A stretch of 39,075 nucleotides of DNA, from the NCBI GenBank assembly GCA_034211115.1, contig JAXHTH010000070.1, positions 1-39,075 of the forward strand, given 5' to 3'. The notes beneath the pieces were generated by a model. The model was not told where the DNA came from, ran no database searches, and saw only the letters and a list, made by a program, of their open reading frames with translations. This DNA comes from JAXHTH01 sp034211115. Lineage in GTDB: Bacteria; Planctomycetota; Phycisphaerae; Phycisphaerales; SM1A02. Of the stretch, positions 1 through 8,546 are shown piece after piece. How positions within the stretch are numbered: the first letter of the stretch is position 1; the number at the start of each line of letters is the position of its first letter. The translations under genes and the position numbers were made by a program.

Positions 1-33
1 CTGAAGGGCCATCAGTGTTTCGCGATCAGTCAT
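1..33 (-). CDS. Start of an unidentified gene, cut by the window edge
   Basis: Only the first 11 codons are in the window (MTDRETLMALQ). They are read as coding because the ATG at 33 has a good Shine-Dalgarno sequence (GGAAGG, about 9 nt upstream) and lies 21 bp after the stop of the glycosyltransferase gene on the same strand, as expected for the next gene of an operon. TIGR04282 genes often sit with other glycosyltransferase, radical SAM or methyltransferase genes, but nothing in 11 residues identifies the product. Confidence 0.5.
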   Translation of the reverse strand, partial: MTDRETLMALQ

Positions 34-54
34 GGGCGTTCGCCTTCCGGCCGC

Positions 55-768
55 TCAGAGACGGGGTCGATCCAGCAGGTCGTCGATGCGCTCGGCCCGG
101 CGCATCAGGGGGCGCTCCCGCTCCCCCGCGGGACGGGTCAGCGTCATGAGCCGCCGGCGAAGGGCCCGCACATCCTCGGGGCGATCGACATCGTGCCATC
201 GGGGCAATTCCGCCCGCGTGAGGCGGGCCTCCTCCGCCCGTTGGCAAGTCTGATCGTACACGGAGGGGCCTCCCCAGTCGATGCGGCGCAGGACCTGGGG
301 CAGGTACCGCCGGGCCGCGAGGGTCCAGTATCCCCCGTCGTGCGCCGGGCCGATGGCGAGCTCCGCCCCCGCCAGCGCGGCGGGGATCGCATCCAGCGCC
401 GACTCGGGCACATCCGGGCTGTCCACGCCGAAGAACGCGATCGGGCCATCGGGCGCGACCGTCCGCCAGACGTGATCGAGCCGGTGCCCGAGATCGCCGG
501 GGCCCTGGTCGGCGAGGCGCACGTCGGCATCGCGGGCAAGCTCGAGACGGCGCAGCATGTCCGGCCCCGCCCCGTCGGGGCTGGCCGCGAGAACGACCGG
601 CCCGCGTGCGGCGAGGCGGCGGATCGTGCACTCGAGGAAGACCCAGGCGAGCCCGGCCGCGCCCTCCGGCCTGCACAGCCCGCCCTCGACGAGGCGCGTC
701 TTCACCTCGCCGGGGCGGGGGTACTTGGCCATCACGACGGTGCGCAGCGCGGCGGAGATGCCCTTCAT
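55..768 (-). CDS. TIGR04282/DUF2064 family glycosyltransferase
   Basis: A cytoplasmic protein of about 237 residues with the features of the TIGR04282 (DUF2064) family, a GT-A-like nucleotidyl/glycosyl transferase fold. Near the N-terminus is AKYPRPGEVKTRL, the conserved nucleotide-binding opening. The middle has FFGVDSPDVP, which holds the acidic metal-site residues, followed by PAHDGGYWTLA, another family signature. The length is usual for the family. ATG 768 is chosen because the protein then begins MKGISAALRTVVMAKYP, with the conserved block close to the start; in-frame starts at 774 and 792 only add unconserved residues. The family is often found beside a TIGR04283 glycosyltransferase, which is not in the window. 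The substrate is unknown. Confidence 0.88.
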   Translation of the reverse strand: MKGISAALRTVVMAKYPRPGEVKTRLVEGGLCRPEGAAGLAWVFLECTIRRLAARGPVVLAASPDGAGPDMLRRLELARDADVRLADQGPGDLGHRLDHVWRTVAPDGPIAFFGVDSPDVPESALDAIPAALAGAELAIGPAHDGGYWTLAARRYLPQVLRRIDWGGPSVYDQTCQRAEEARLTRAELPRWHDVDRPEDVRALRRRLMTLTRPAGERERPLMRRAERIDDLLDRPRL

Positions 769-965
769 AACCATCTGTCCGCAAGGTGCCAACGATAATC
801 CCCGCCCGCACGCTTCGCCCGCCGCGCCGGCCGGACTCCTCCGAGCCCGAGAACACTGCGACGCGTCGGACGTCTATTCATATTCACCCACGCCTTGCCT
901 GACCCGATCGGGATGTCTTGAATGGTCCATAGAACTTCTCGCCGTTATCAGACGTAGGAAGGCCC

Positions 966-1415
966 ATGGTCTACGAGCAGCTTGCATGGAAGGACAAGTT
1001 TACGGAGCCCACGCCGCACCAGCTCCGCCAGAGCCTGCCCGAGTCGAGCCTTGACCTGTTCGATCGCACCCGGCGCCACCTCCGCCGGCTGGACGGCGTC
1101 GATGAGACCGTCGCCTGGTACGGCCTGTGCTGGTGCTGGTCCATCGAATACCGAACGGACCCGACCGGCGAACCGCTGGCGGTGATTATCCCCTCGCCGC
1201 AGGATCTCCAACTGGCCATGCCCCTCGATCCGGAGTTCATCACCACCCTGCCCACGAAGCGGATGAAGCGGGCGATCCGCGACGGGCTGGACCTCGCCCA
1301 GGAGCCCTTCGACACGCGCTGGGGCGTCTGGTCGATCCAGCCGGGCAGCTTCGTCGACGATCTCACCGACCTGGTGAACCGGAGGCTCAGGCACCTGGAG
1401 AGGGCGGCAGGCTGA
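966..1415 (+). CDS. Small conserved-looking protein of unknown function
   Basis: A soluble protein of 149 residues with no signal peptide or membrane segment. It is rich in aromatic residues in the middle (WYGLCWCWSIEY, around 47-58) and ends in a helix, VNRRLRHLERAAG. The alternation of Trp-containing strands and helices and the overall size recall small stand-alone DUF families of the DUF3788/DUF5655 kind, but the match is too weak to assign. The start is supported by an AGGAAGG Shine-Dalgarno sequence just upstream of ATG 966. It stands alone, divergent from the glycosyltransferase and convergent with the eight-gene block. Confidence 0.75.
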   Translation: MVYEQLAWKDKFTEPTPHQLRQSLPESSLDLFDRTRRHLRRLDGVDETVAWYGLCWCWSIEYRTDPTGEPLAVIIPSPQDLQLAMPLDPEFITTLPTKRMKRAIRDGLDLAQEPFDTRWGVWSIQPGSFVDDLTDLVNRRLRHLERAAG

Positions 1416-1483
1416 GCTCGGACCGTCCGTGATCCCGGCCCGCTCTCGAGGGCGCGACGATCAGCTCCTGACCCGTCCACCGA

Positions 1484-2293
1484 TCAGGGATCCGCTTCCA
1501 CCCATCTCCCGTTCCGATACAGGGGTCGCGACGCATCGACGCCCAGCGTCTCCTCGAGCCGCGCCGGATCGACCTCGATCAGCGGTCGTCCCTCGCCGTA
1601 GAGCAGGGCGCTGGACCAGGGCCGATCGGATCCCGCCAGCAGGGCCGTCTCCAGCCGCAGCATCCGGATCTCGTCGGCCTGTGACAGGTTGGGCCTGACA
1701 CGGCCGCGGAAGCTCCGGCATTCCTCGAGGAACCGGTTCGCGCCACCGGGCAGATACGGATCGCATGCCTCGAGCAGCTCCATCGCGCCCGGCTCGCGCA
1801 GGGCGGCCAGCGCTTGCGAGCCGCGGCCGCGCCGGAAGTAGCTGAACGCTTCGCTGAGGGCGAGCATCGCCGTCGGCGTGGGATCTCCGTCCAGGCCCAG
1901 CCCCTCGAACGACGTGCTCGACCGGCCGATCCCGCCCCGCCCGAGCAGCGAGGCGAGCGCGATCAGCCGGCGGCGCTCATGCTCACGCTCGGCCAGATCG
2001 GCCAGCGCGAGGCACGCGCTCCGCCCGAGCCGATCGCGATCCAGCACCCCGGCCAGGGCGAAGAGGTGCCGGGCCAGCCCGCGCTGCGCCTCGTCCTCGG
2101 CCCGGTCGGCGACCTCCTCGGCCAGCTCGAAATACGCCATCGGCACGGCGGGGCGCAGCGCCTCCAGACGATCCTCCCACGTCGCCGCCGCGTCGCCGCG
2201 CGACCCGTTGGAACTCAGCGCCAGGCACGTCAGGATCAGACACGCCGTCGTGGCGATCGGCAGGCCGGTCACGGGTCGGGACGGAACGCTCAC
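1484..2293 (-). CDS. Exported protein of unknown function, last gene of the ExbBD/VWA block
   Basis: Protein of 269 residues. The N-terminus (VTGLPIATTACLILTCLAL) is a signal peptide or single membrane anchor, so the rest probably lies in the periplasm. The body is mainly helical with Ala- and Arg-rich helices (about 40-140), followed by a loop region rich in Pro and Gly. No family was recognised. The start codon is GTG and overlaps the stop of the upstream gene in a GTGA 4-bp overlap at 2290-2293, which points to translational coupling and membership of the same operon. As the last gene of the block it may be an accessory periplasmic part; this is inference. Confidence 0.8.
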   Translation of the reverse strand: MSVPSRPVTGLPIATTACLILTCLALSSNGSRGDAAATWEDRLEALRPAVPMAYFELAEEVADRAEDEAQRGLARHLFALAGVLDRDRLGRSACLALADLAEREHERRRLIALASLLGRGGIGRSSTSFEGLGLDGDPTPTAMLALSEAFSYFRRGRGSQALAALREPGAMELLEACDPYLPGGANRFLEECRSFRGRVRPNLSQADEIRMLRLETALLAGSDRPWSSALLYGEGRPLIEVDPARLEETLGVDASRPLYRNGRWVEADP

Positions 2294-5200
2294 GGATCGA
2301 CCTCCCCGGCCGACGCCATCTCTTCTCCCAGGTTCATTCGCAGGGCCCAGATGCGGCTGATCGCGTGCTCCGCCTCGATCGCCTGGCGCAGGACATGCCC
2401 GGCGTCGGCCCGCGCCTCGGCGGACTCGGCGAGCACCGCGCCGGCCTCGTCGTAGAGACCCGGCTGTTCCGCCACGGTGACATAGGTCAGGTGATCCAGC
2501 ACGGTCAATTGCTCGGCGACGAGCCGCTGGATCGGGCCCTCGGCCAGCCGGCGGCGCATGTCGCGCCGGCGCTGCAGGCCGGTCAGATCATCGGGCAGCG
2601 GGCGGGAGGCCACCAGCGCCCCGGCCCGCGTTCGCCAGACGTCGGCCAGATGTGCCGCGCCCTCCTGGGGCGAGCGAAGCGAAAGCGACAGGGCCAGCTC
2701 CGGACGCTGCGCCGTCACCCGACCCGCGCAGCTCTCCAGCAGCAACTGCGCCAGATCATCCACCACGCTCCCCGTGCCCGGGTGAAGTCTCAGGGCGTGA
2801 TGCAACAGCGCCAGCCGCGCCTCGATCGGCCATGTTTCGCTTCCCACCGGCGGCAGCACGCGACCGGCGTAACTGCGAATCGTGTCCGACACGCCCCGGT
2901 TGCGCGGCGCATCCGGATACTGATCGAGCATCTCCATCGCGACGTTGGGGCCGGCGACGTAGAGCTGGATCAGAAGCGATCGCGCCAGCGCCCTCACCTC
3001 GTGCGGGCTGCCCAGATACACCTCGTGCACGAACACCTCCGCATCCACGGGCCCCAGGTCGGTTCCTTCGGAGGTGCGCAGCGCGTTGAGGCGTCTCAGT
3101 TCCTCCTCGGTGTTGCCGCGGGCGTCTTCATAGGCCACGGCCCATTCCCCGTCCGGCCCGGCGGGACGTCCCCGCCTCGGCGCACCGGACAAGGGACCGG
3201 GCGGGCGGATGCGCTGAGGGGGCGGCGGCCGACGACCGGGCGCGACCTGCGCCGGTTGCTGCCGAGGCTCCTCCTCCGGCTCCTGGAGGATCATCGCCGC
3301 GTCGATCTGCCCCAGTACCGCCTCCGCCTCTTCCGGTTCGCGGGTGGCCAGCAGGACCGCGGCCTCGTTGAGCCAGCACGCGATCAGCAGGCGGGCCATC
3401 AACTCCTCCTCGCCCCGAGCCGCGGGCTGCGTGTCCATCGCCCCGCGCACCGCCAGCCACCGCCGACCCACCCGGGCGTCCACCGACACCCCCCGTCCCT
3501 GCGCGATCACCCGCTCTCCGGGCCCCCGGACCGGCGGCCAGCGGTCGGCGATCCGATCGCGAATCCGGTTGCGGAACAGCTTTCCCCCTCCCGCGGGCAG
3601 GACCAGATCCTCATCGAACCAGGGCGCGGTGTCCGATTGCGCCAGCAGGCTCGTGAGCACCCACAGATCATCGTCGGTGACCTGCATCTCCGGTGCGTTG
3701 AACAGCCGCGACACCGCCTCCCGCACCACCGCGCTCGTGCGGAAGTCGGCGATGACCAGCAGTCGGCCGAGCACGTTCGCGCTGGGCCCGGGCCGCGAGA
3801 GATCGACGCTGGTCTCGATGATGCGCCGCGCCGCCGACATGATCGCGGCGTCGAAGCGATCGTCATCGCCCAGCTCGCGCCGGGCGGCGATCCACATCTC
3901 CCACGCGTCGTAGGCCTCCGGGTCGTACTCCAGCACGTCCACCAGATCCGCGAGGGCCTGGTCGAGCCATGCCGCGGCGGCGGAGGTGAAATCATCCATC
4001 ACGTCAAGCGAAGTCTGGTCCACGGTCACCGTGAGATGAGTGCGGGCGCGCTGCACCACGGCCGGCGGGAGGTTCCTGCTGCCGGCGATCGAGCCCAGCG
4101 TGCCCGCCTTCCAGGATCCGCGCCACAGCTCGATCGGTTCATCCACCCGCCCGGTGGGAGGCAGGAGAGATTCGAGCAGGCGATCACCCACGCTGGGCTT
4201 GTCGGCCACCTCGAAGAGCACCTCGTCGATCCCGCCGTCGATCGCCGCCCGCGTGCTCTCGTCGGCGAGCACCCACCCGGTCGCGATCGTGTCGACCGCG
4301 GCCGTCCAGTCGCGATACACGGCTTCGGAGGGATCATCGGTGATGGCGAGCCGGCGTGCGACGCGATCCAGCAGCTCGGGCAGATCGGAGCATTGATCGG
4401 CCGCCTCCGTCGCCTCCAGCGGCAGCGCGTTGCCCAGGAACGTCGGCAGGGGCTGGAAGCGCGCCAGCCGGGGCCCGAGCGCTTCGGCCTCCTCGTCCTG
4501 CGCCGCCGGCGTCTGGACGGGCTGCGCCGGCCCCGCCGCGGCCGGCGGCTGCCCCTGATCGGCGCCGGGCGGAATCGGGCGGCTCTCCAGCGCCGCGCGA
4601 ATGACGATCACCCCCAGGATCAGCGTCAGCACGCCGAAGAACGCGGACAATCGCACCGTCGACCAGATGCTCCGGCCGCTCAGCTCTTCCGACAGGCGCT
4701 CGCCGACCTGCGCCATCTTCGTCGCCGGCGCGTGAACGCGCACCGGCCCGGACGCGCGCGGCTCGAATCGCCAACTGCCCGTGGCCATCTGTGCCACGTC
4801 GAGGCGCGGTCCGCCGCTGCGCGCGTACTCGCTCAGCCCCGTCACGACCTTCATCAGCCCCGGCGCGGTGACCCCGTACGTTTGCGCGAGGGCGACCAGC
4901 CGCGCCCGGCTGGTGGGGTTCCATCCCCCGCTGCCGACGAGGACGGCCAGGACGCGGCGATCAAATGCGGTCAGTTGGCGGCGGCCGGCGCCGCCGGCGC
5001 GCGGCGATGCCGGTCGCACGGGCGGCGCGGGTCGAGCCTGTCGCGCGCGCGGAGCGCGGGGACGAACCGGTTGTTTCGGGTCGCCGGTCTGCGGCGAACG
5101 GCCCAGCAGCGATGCCGCCGCCTCGCGCAAACGCCGACGAACCGCCTCCGCCTCGGCGCTCTGCCCGTCGGGATGGCGATGCACCTGCTCCAGGCGTTTG

Positions 5201-5319
5201 ATGAGGGCGGCCTCGATGCGCCGACGATCGCGTGTCTCCTCTTCGGGCAGGCCAAGGAGTGCGGCCGGATCGGCCGATTCATCCACTCCGAGAAAGCGTT
5301 GGAAGGGACCGGGGCTCAT
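2290..5319 (-). CDS. Large membrane-anchored protein with N-terminal J-domain-like region
   Basis: Protein of 1009 residues. Residues about 20-73 look like a J-domain: a helix around RRRIEAALIKRLEQV, then HPD at 49-51, then a second helix. HPD is the motif by which J-domain proteins stimulate DnaK. A Pro/Arg-rich linker (75-115) and a helical region (115-185) follow. One transmembrane segment lies at about 222-241 (FFGVLTLILGVIVI), preceded by Arg and Lys, so the N-terminus should be cytoplasmic and the remaining 750 or so residues periplasmic. That part is helical, repeat-like and has a Pro/Gln-rich low-complexity stretch. The ATG at 5319 overlaps the stop of the upstream gene (ATGA, 5316-5319). 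An upstream in-frame start would add 91 Gly/Arg-rich residues that run inside the neighbour and is not used. No whole-length family was recognised. Confidence 0.85.
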   Translation of the reverse strand: MSPGPFQRFLGVDESADPAALLGLPEEETRDRRRIEAALIKRLEQVHRHPDGQSAEAEAVRRRLREAAASLLGRSPQTGDPKQPVRPRAPRARQARPAPPVRPASPRAGGAGRRQLTAFDRRVLAVLVGSGGWNPTSRARLVALAQTYGVTAPGLMKVVTGLSEYARSGGPRLDVAQMATGSWRFEPRASGPVRVHAPATKMAQVGERLSEELSGRSIWSTVRLSAFFGVLTLILGVIVIRAALESRPIPPGADQGQPPAAAGPAQPVQTPAAQDEEAEALGPRLARFQPLPTFLGNALPLEATEAADQCSDLPELLDRVARRLAITDDPSEAVYRDWTAAVDTIATGWVLADESTRAAIDGGIDEVLFEVADKPSVGDRLLESLLPPTGRVDEPIELWRGSWKAGTLGSIAGSRNLPPAVVQRARTHLTVTVDQTSLDVMDDFTSAAAAWLDQALADLVDVLEYDPEAYDAWEMWIAARRELGDDDRFDAAIMSAARRIIETSVDLSRPGPSANVLGRLLVIADFRTSAVVREAVSRLFNAPEMQVTDDDLWVLTSLLAQSDTAPWFDEDLVLPAGGGKLFRNRIRDRIADRWPPVRGPGERVIAQGRGVSVDARVGRRWLAVRGAMDTQPAARGEEELMARLLIACWLNEAAVLLATREPEEAEAVLGQIDAAMILQEPEEEPRQQPAQVAPGRRPPPPQRIRPPGPLSGAPRRGRPAGPDGEWAVAYEDARGNTEEELRRLNALRTSEGTDLGPVDAEVFVHEVYLGSPHEVRALARSLLIQLYVAGPNVAMEMLDQYPDAPRNRGVSDTIRSYAGRVLPPVGSETWPIEARLALLHHALRLHPGTGSVVDDLAQLLLESCAGRVTAQRPELALSLSLRSPQEGAAHLADVWRTRAGALVASRPLPDDLTGLQRRRDMRRRLAEGPIQRLVAEQLTVLDHLTYVTVAEQPGLYDEAGAVLAESAEARADAGHVLRQAIEAEHAISRIWALRMNLGEEMASAGEVDP

Positions 5320-7976
5320 GGCGGCGCCTCCCCCGCCCCTGTGCCTTGTGCCTCTTCCGCGCTCCCCGCGGAGGCCTCCGTGTCCGGCGATGTCGCAATC
5401 CTCAGATCCAGCGCGCGGAGGCGCGGCCCCCACGGGTCCGGGCCATACTCCGGATTGAGCTGCTTGTGCTGATCCATCACCGCGCGGGCGCGCGACGGGT
5501 CCCTCGCGGCCAGCAGGTTGAGGAGATGGAATTTCGCCTCGTACCACGCGTTCGTGCCCTGCGGACTGCCGGCCACGAGGGCGCGCCAGCATTCCAGCGC
5601 CTGCTCATCCCTGTCGAACGCCTCGGACAGAAGCGCGGTGGCGTGAAGGAAGCCGGCGTTGCGCGGCCGCGCTTCGCGCAGACCCTCGAAGAGCGTCAGG
5701 GCCAGCTCGCCCCGCTGCCGATCCCCGCTGCGCTTCCAGATGGTCATCGCCGCATCGGCCACGGCGGCGAAGGTCGCCATCACGCCGGGATCGCTGACGT
5801 TCCTCGGATCGTTGTCGTACTCCTCGAGCACGTGCCGGCCGTACCGGACGACGAGCGCCACCGCGGCGCGATCGTCCAGCCCCAGCTCCTCCGCCTCCTT
5901 CCAGCGATCGTTGCCGTACCTGAACATCGCGCGGCTCGCGAGTCGAGACCAGACGCTTTCCGGCGCCTCCTCCCGCATGCGATCGGCGATCAGGGACGCG
6001 GCCTCCGGATCGCCCGTGATCAATCGCTCCTGGAGGCGCCGGTAGGCGAGTTCGCTTTCGAGGTCCTCCAGCTCGATGCTCGGGCGCCGGCGCAGCTCCT
6101 CGATCGATTCGAGCACGGTGCGTGCCACCACCACGCGTTCGATCCCCTCCTGGAAGGCGATCTCGAGAATGCGCCGGCCGGTGACGAGGTGCCGCGCGAC
6201 GGCGAGCGGTTCGGTGAGGCTGAGCCGCTCGTGCTCCCGCTCGAACAGGGGCAGCGCGACGGAGAGATATTTCTCTCCCCAGGCGATGCGCTGCACGCGC
6301 TCCGCCTCGCGGAAGAGCTGGTAGAGGACCTGCGCCGCCCGCCGCCGGGCCGCGTCATAGACCTCGCTCTGCGGGGGGATCGAAAGCAACTGCTCGGCCA
6401 CCTCGGCCGAGATCTCCTCGCTCGTCAACGCCCGGCGGAGGATCAGCTTCGGCGCATGAGGATCGGACGGATACTCGGCCAGGAAGCGATCCACCAGCGC
6501 CGCGAGGCGATCGGCGAGGCGCGTGTTGTCCGGCTGCGCCTCCAGGAGTCGATCCAGGCACACGATGGCCATCCACAGCGCCTCCGGCGCTTCCTCGGGC
6601 GCGAGCAGATCGGCCGCGGCCTCGAAGGCGCGCTGCGCCTCGACGAGCCGGCCCTGGAAATACAGGCACCACGCCGCCAGCCGCTGGCAGTCGGGCAACG
6701 CGCTGGGGAAGGACTTGGCATCGGGCTCCTGCCGGGCGGCGCGGAAGGCGGTCATCGCCTCGTCATACAGCGCCGCCACCGCCTCATCGGAGGTCGGCTC
6801 GTCGCCGCCGTGCCGCTCCCGGGCCCGGTAATACGTCAGCACGCCCCGGACGTAGTACTGAGCGAAGCCGTGGGCGCCCAGCGCCTCGGCGCCGTAGCGC
6901 TGGGCGAGGTCGAAGACCTGTTCCAGTTCGCCGCGCGCGGCGAGCTCGGTGACCGCGAACCGCGCCAGCTCCGCCGCCCTTCCCGAACGGAACTCCGCCT
7001 CCAGCGCGTGCACCACCGCCAGCCGCAGCCAGTGCAGGGGAACCGATCGCTCCTTCGTGAGACGATCGAGGATCGCCCGCGCGTCGGCGTACTCGTCGTG
7101 CTCGAGATGGATGGCCATCATCCACGCCGGCAGCTCCTCGCGCAGCGGCGGATAGGTGCGCTCATGCTCGAGCAGGGCCAGCCACTGCAGCGCCTCCACC
7201 GACGAGGCGGTCAGGCTCTTGCACAGGGCCATCCCCAGGATGCAGCGGGCGATCGATTCCTCGGAGCGCAGATCGACGGAGACATCCCGCGGGTCCGGCG
7301 GACCGCCCTCCAGGTCCAGCAGTTCGGCGAATCGCCGCTGGGCGGTGCGCGCGATGTCCGGCCGGTTGTTCAGCCAGGCCTGGTAGTAGATGGACCAGGC
7401 GCTGAGGAAGGTGCACTGGGAATAGAGCTGCCGCGCCTCCTCGGCCTCTTCGCCGATCATCACCGCGTCGGACCCGCTGGCCCGGCCCAGCCGCCGCTCC
7501 AGGAGACGCGCATCGTCCTCCAGCCGCTCCCGCAAGTCGTCGAATTGCTCGATCAGCTCGTCCAGCGACGCCCGCGCCCGTTGGAGCTCCTCGTCGGTGC
7601 CTTGCCTGAGCCGATGTCGCTCCGCGCTCTGCTCCGCCGTTCGATAGGACGTGCGCAGCAGCGCCAGCTCGAGCCGGCTCGTGTCGCGGGACGGGGCCTG
7701 CTCGAGAAGTCGGCGGCTGCGCTGCTGAAGATCGGCCCGCCGCGCTTCATCGTCGACCGTGCCCAGCAGTCGAGCATAGATCCCGGCAAGACGGACGACG
7801 AGTTCGCCGCGCTCGTTCGTCGGCGCCTGCTCGAGCTGTTCCTCGAGGTGGACGGCCAGCAGTTGCATCAGGCCGTTCCGCTCCAGCCAGGCCGCCACCT
7901 CATCCCCCGCCGCGGGGACGGGCGCGATCAGCATCGCGGTCAGGATGATCAGGCTCCGGCTAAGACGACGGCACAT
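5316..7976 (-). CDS. Large secreted TPR-like/alpha-helical repeat protein
   Basis: Protein of 886 residues with a clear signal peptide (SLIILTAMLIAPVPAAG, then DEVAAW) and no other membrane segment, so it should be periplasmic. The body is a long array of helix pairs with TPR/Sel1-like spacing, for example around WCLYFQGRLVEAQRAFEAAA and ATALLSEAFDRDEQALECW. A segment at about 100-160 is rich in Glu, Arg and Leu and likely forms a coiled coil. Such solenoids usually scaffold protein complexes. The ATG at 7976 lies 17 bp inside the 3' end of the upstream exbD gene, and its own stop overlaps the next start, so it is tied into the operon. No catalytic motif is visible. Confidence 0.85.
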   Translation of the reverse strand: MCRRLSRSLIILTAMLIAPVPAAGDEVAAWLERNGLMQLLAVHLEEQLEQAPTNERGELVVRLAGIYARLLGTVDDEARRADLQQRSRRLLEQAPSRDTSRLELALLRTSYRTAEQSAERHRLRQGTDEELQRARASLDELIEQFDDLRERLEDDARLLERRLGRASGSDAVMIGEEAEEARQLYSQCTFLSAWSIYYQAWLNNRPDIARTAQRRFAELLDLEGGPPDPRDVSVDLRSEESIARCILGMALCKSLTASSVEALQWLALLEHERTYPPLREELPAWMMAIHLEHDEYADARAILDRLTKERSVPLHWLRLAVVHALEAEFRSGRAAELARFAVTELAARGELEQVFDLAQRYGAEALGAHGFAQYYVRGVLTYYRARERHGGDEPTSDEAVAALYDEAMTAFRAARQEPDAKSFPSALPDCQRLAAWCLYFQGRLVEAQRAFEAAADLLAPEEAPEALWMAIVCLDRLLEAQPDNTRLADRLAALVDRFLAEYPSDPHAPKLILRRALTSEEISAEVAEQLLSIPPQSEVYDAARRRAAQVLYQLFREAERVQRIAWGEKYLSVALPLFEREHERLSLTEPLAVARHLVTGRRILEIAFQEGIERVVVARTVLESIEELRRRPSIELEDLESELAYRRLQERLITGDPEAASLIADRMREEAPESVWSRLASRAMFRYGNDRWKEAEELGLDDRAAVALVVRYGRHVLEEYDNDPRNVSDPGVMATFAAVADAAMTIWKRSGDRQRGELALTLFEGLREARPRNAGFLHATALLSEAFDRDEQALECWRALVAGSPQGTNAWYEAKFHLLNLLAARDPSRARAVMDQHKQLNPEYGPDPWGPRLRALDLRIATSPDTEASAGSAEEAQGTGAGEAPP

Positions 7977-8382
7977 ACGTCACCTGTTGGAACCCCGCAT
8001 CGCGGGCAAGCTGGATCGCCGCGACGGCGTACCCCACGTTCACGCCGTCGTAGACCTTCACGAACACCCCCACCTCGGTGGGCAACCCCTCCAGCGCCCC
8101 AGCCAGCTCCTCGCGCGTGCGGAGCACCTGCGTTCCCAGCCGATAGGCCGGCGCGCCCTCGAGGACGACGACCTCGATGATCTGCGGCTGGAAATCGCTC
8201 GCCTCCCCCGACAGCGTGTCCCGCTGCGTCTGAAGCGTGGGGCTGAGATGATCCTCCCGCGCGGTGAGCACCATCGTCAGCATGAAGTACGCCAGCAGCA
8301 GGAACGTGACGTCGATCATGCTCGCGAGGTTGAGCGTGATGCGGTCAAGTCGGCGACGGGATGGACGGGCGCGGATGCGCAT
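7960..8382 (-). CDS. ExbD/TolR-family protein (first of two, divergent C-terminus)
   Basis: Protein of 140 residues with the ExbD/TolR plan: short basic cytoplasmic N-terminus, one transmembrane helix (about 20-40, ASMIDVTFLLLAYFML) and a periplasmic domain. Asp24 in the MIDV motif is the membrane-embedded proton-carrying residue of the family. The periplasmic domain (EVVVLEGAPAYRLGTQVL and onward) fits the family but departs from the usual ExbD consensus more than the other copy does. Together with an ExbB it would convert proton motive force into movement of a partner protein. The ATG has no Shine-Dalgarno sequence and directly follows a CA-rich low-complexity spacer, an unusual start within an otherwise overlapping operon. 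Confidence 0.88.
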   Translation of the reverse strand: MRIRARPSRRRLDRITLNLASMIDVTFLLLAYFMLTMVLTAREDHLSPTLQTQRDTLSGEASDFQPQIIEVVVLEGAPAYRLGTQVLRTREELAGALEGLPTEVGVFVKVYDGVNVGYAVAAIQLARDAGFQQVTYVPSS

Positions 8383-8546
8383 GAGGGTGGCTGGCTGTTG
8401 GCTCTTGGCTTTTGGCTTTTGATTGCTGGCTCTGGTTGGCGGTTATTGGTTCCTGGTTCTTTGATTCCCGGTTGTTGGTCGTCGGTGATTCACAGTCATC
8501 CGGTATCGGCCCTGGCTCTTCGCATCTCTCCTGCAACCATCCCTCA
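8383..8546 (-). repeat. Low-complexity CCAA/AGCCAA-rich spacer inside the operon
   Basis: A 164-bp spacer between the two exbD genes. Read on the minus strand it is made of irregular short units such as AGCCAA, AACCAG, AACAACC and GAATCA, and is poorer in GC than the surrounding DNA. No start codon with a ribosome site and no protein-like ORF is seen; the in-frame translation is simple SQ/EP/AN-rich text. The distal part (8495-8529) matches 15643-15675. On the mRNA it would be a long, G-poor, mostly unstructured leader directly before the start of the first-listed exbD gene. Confidence 0.7.

Noticed and set aside
26..856. 276-residue minus-strand ORF overlapping the glycosyltransferase gene
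   Set aside because: Out of frame with the recognised family; Arg/Gly/Pro-rich with no protein-like pattern.
2365..8180. Two very long plus-strand ORFs (2365-5472 and 5232-8180) opposite the operon
   Set aside because: Arg/Gln/Pro-rich translations typical of antisense reading of GC-rich genes, no ribosome sites or domains; the minus strand carries signal peptides, a J-domain and coupled starts.
8345..8536. 63-residue ORF in the exbD spacer
   Set aside because: Simple-sequence translation (SQ/EP/AN text) with no ribosome site; explained by the low-complexity tract.
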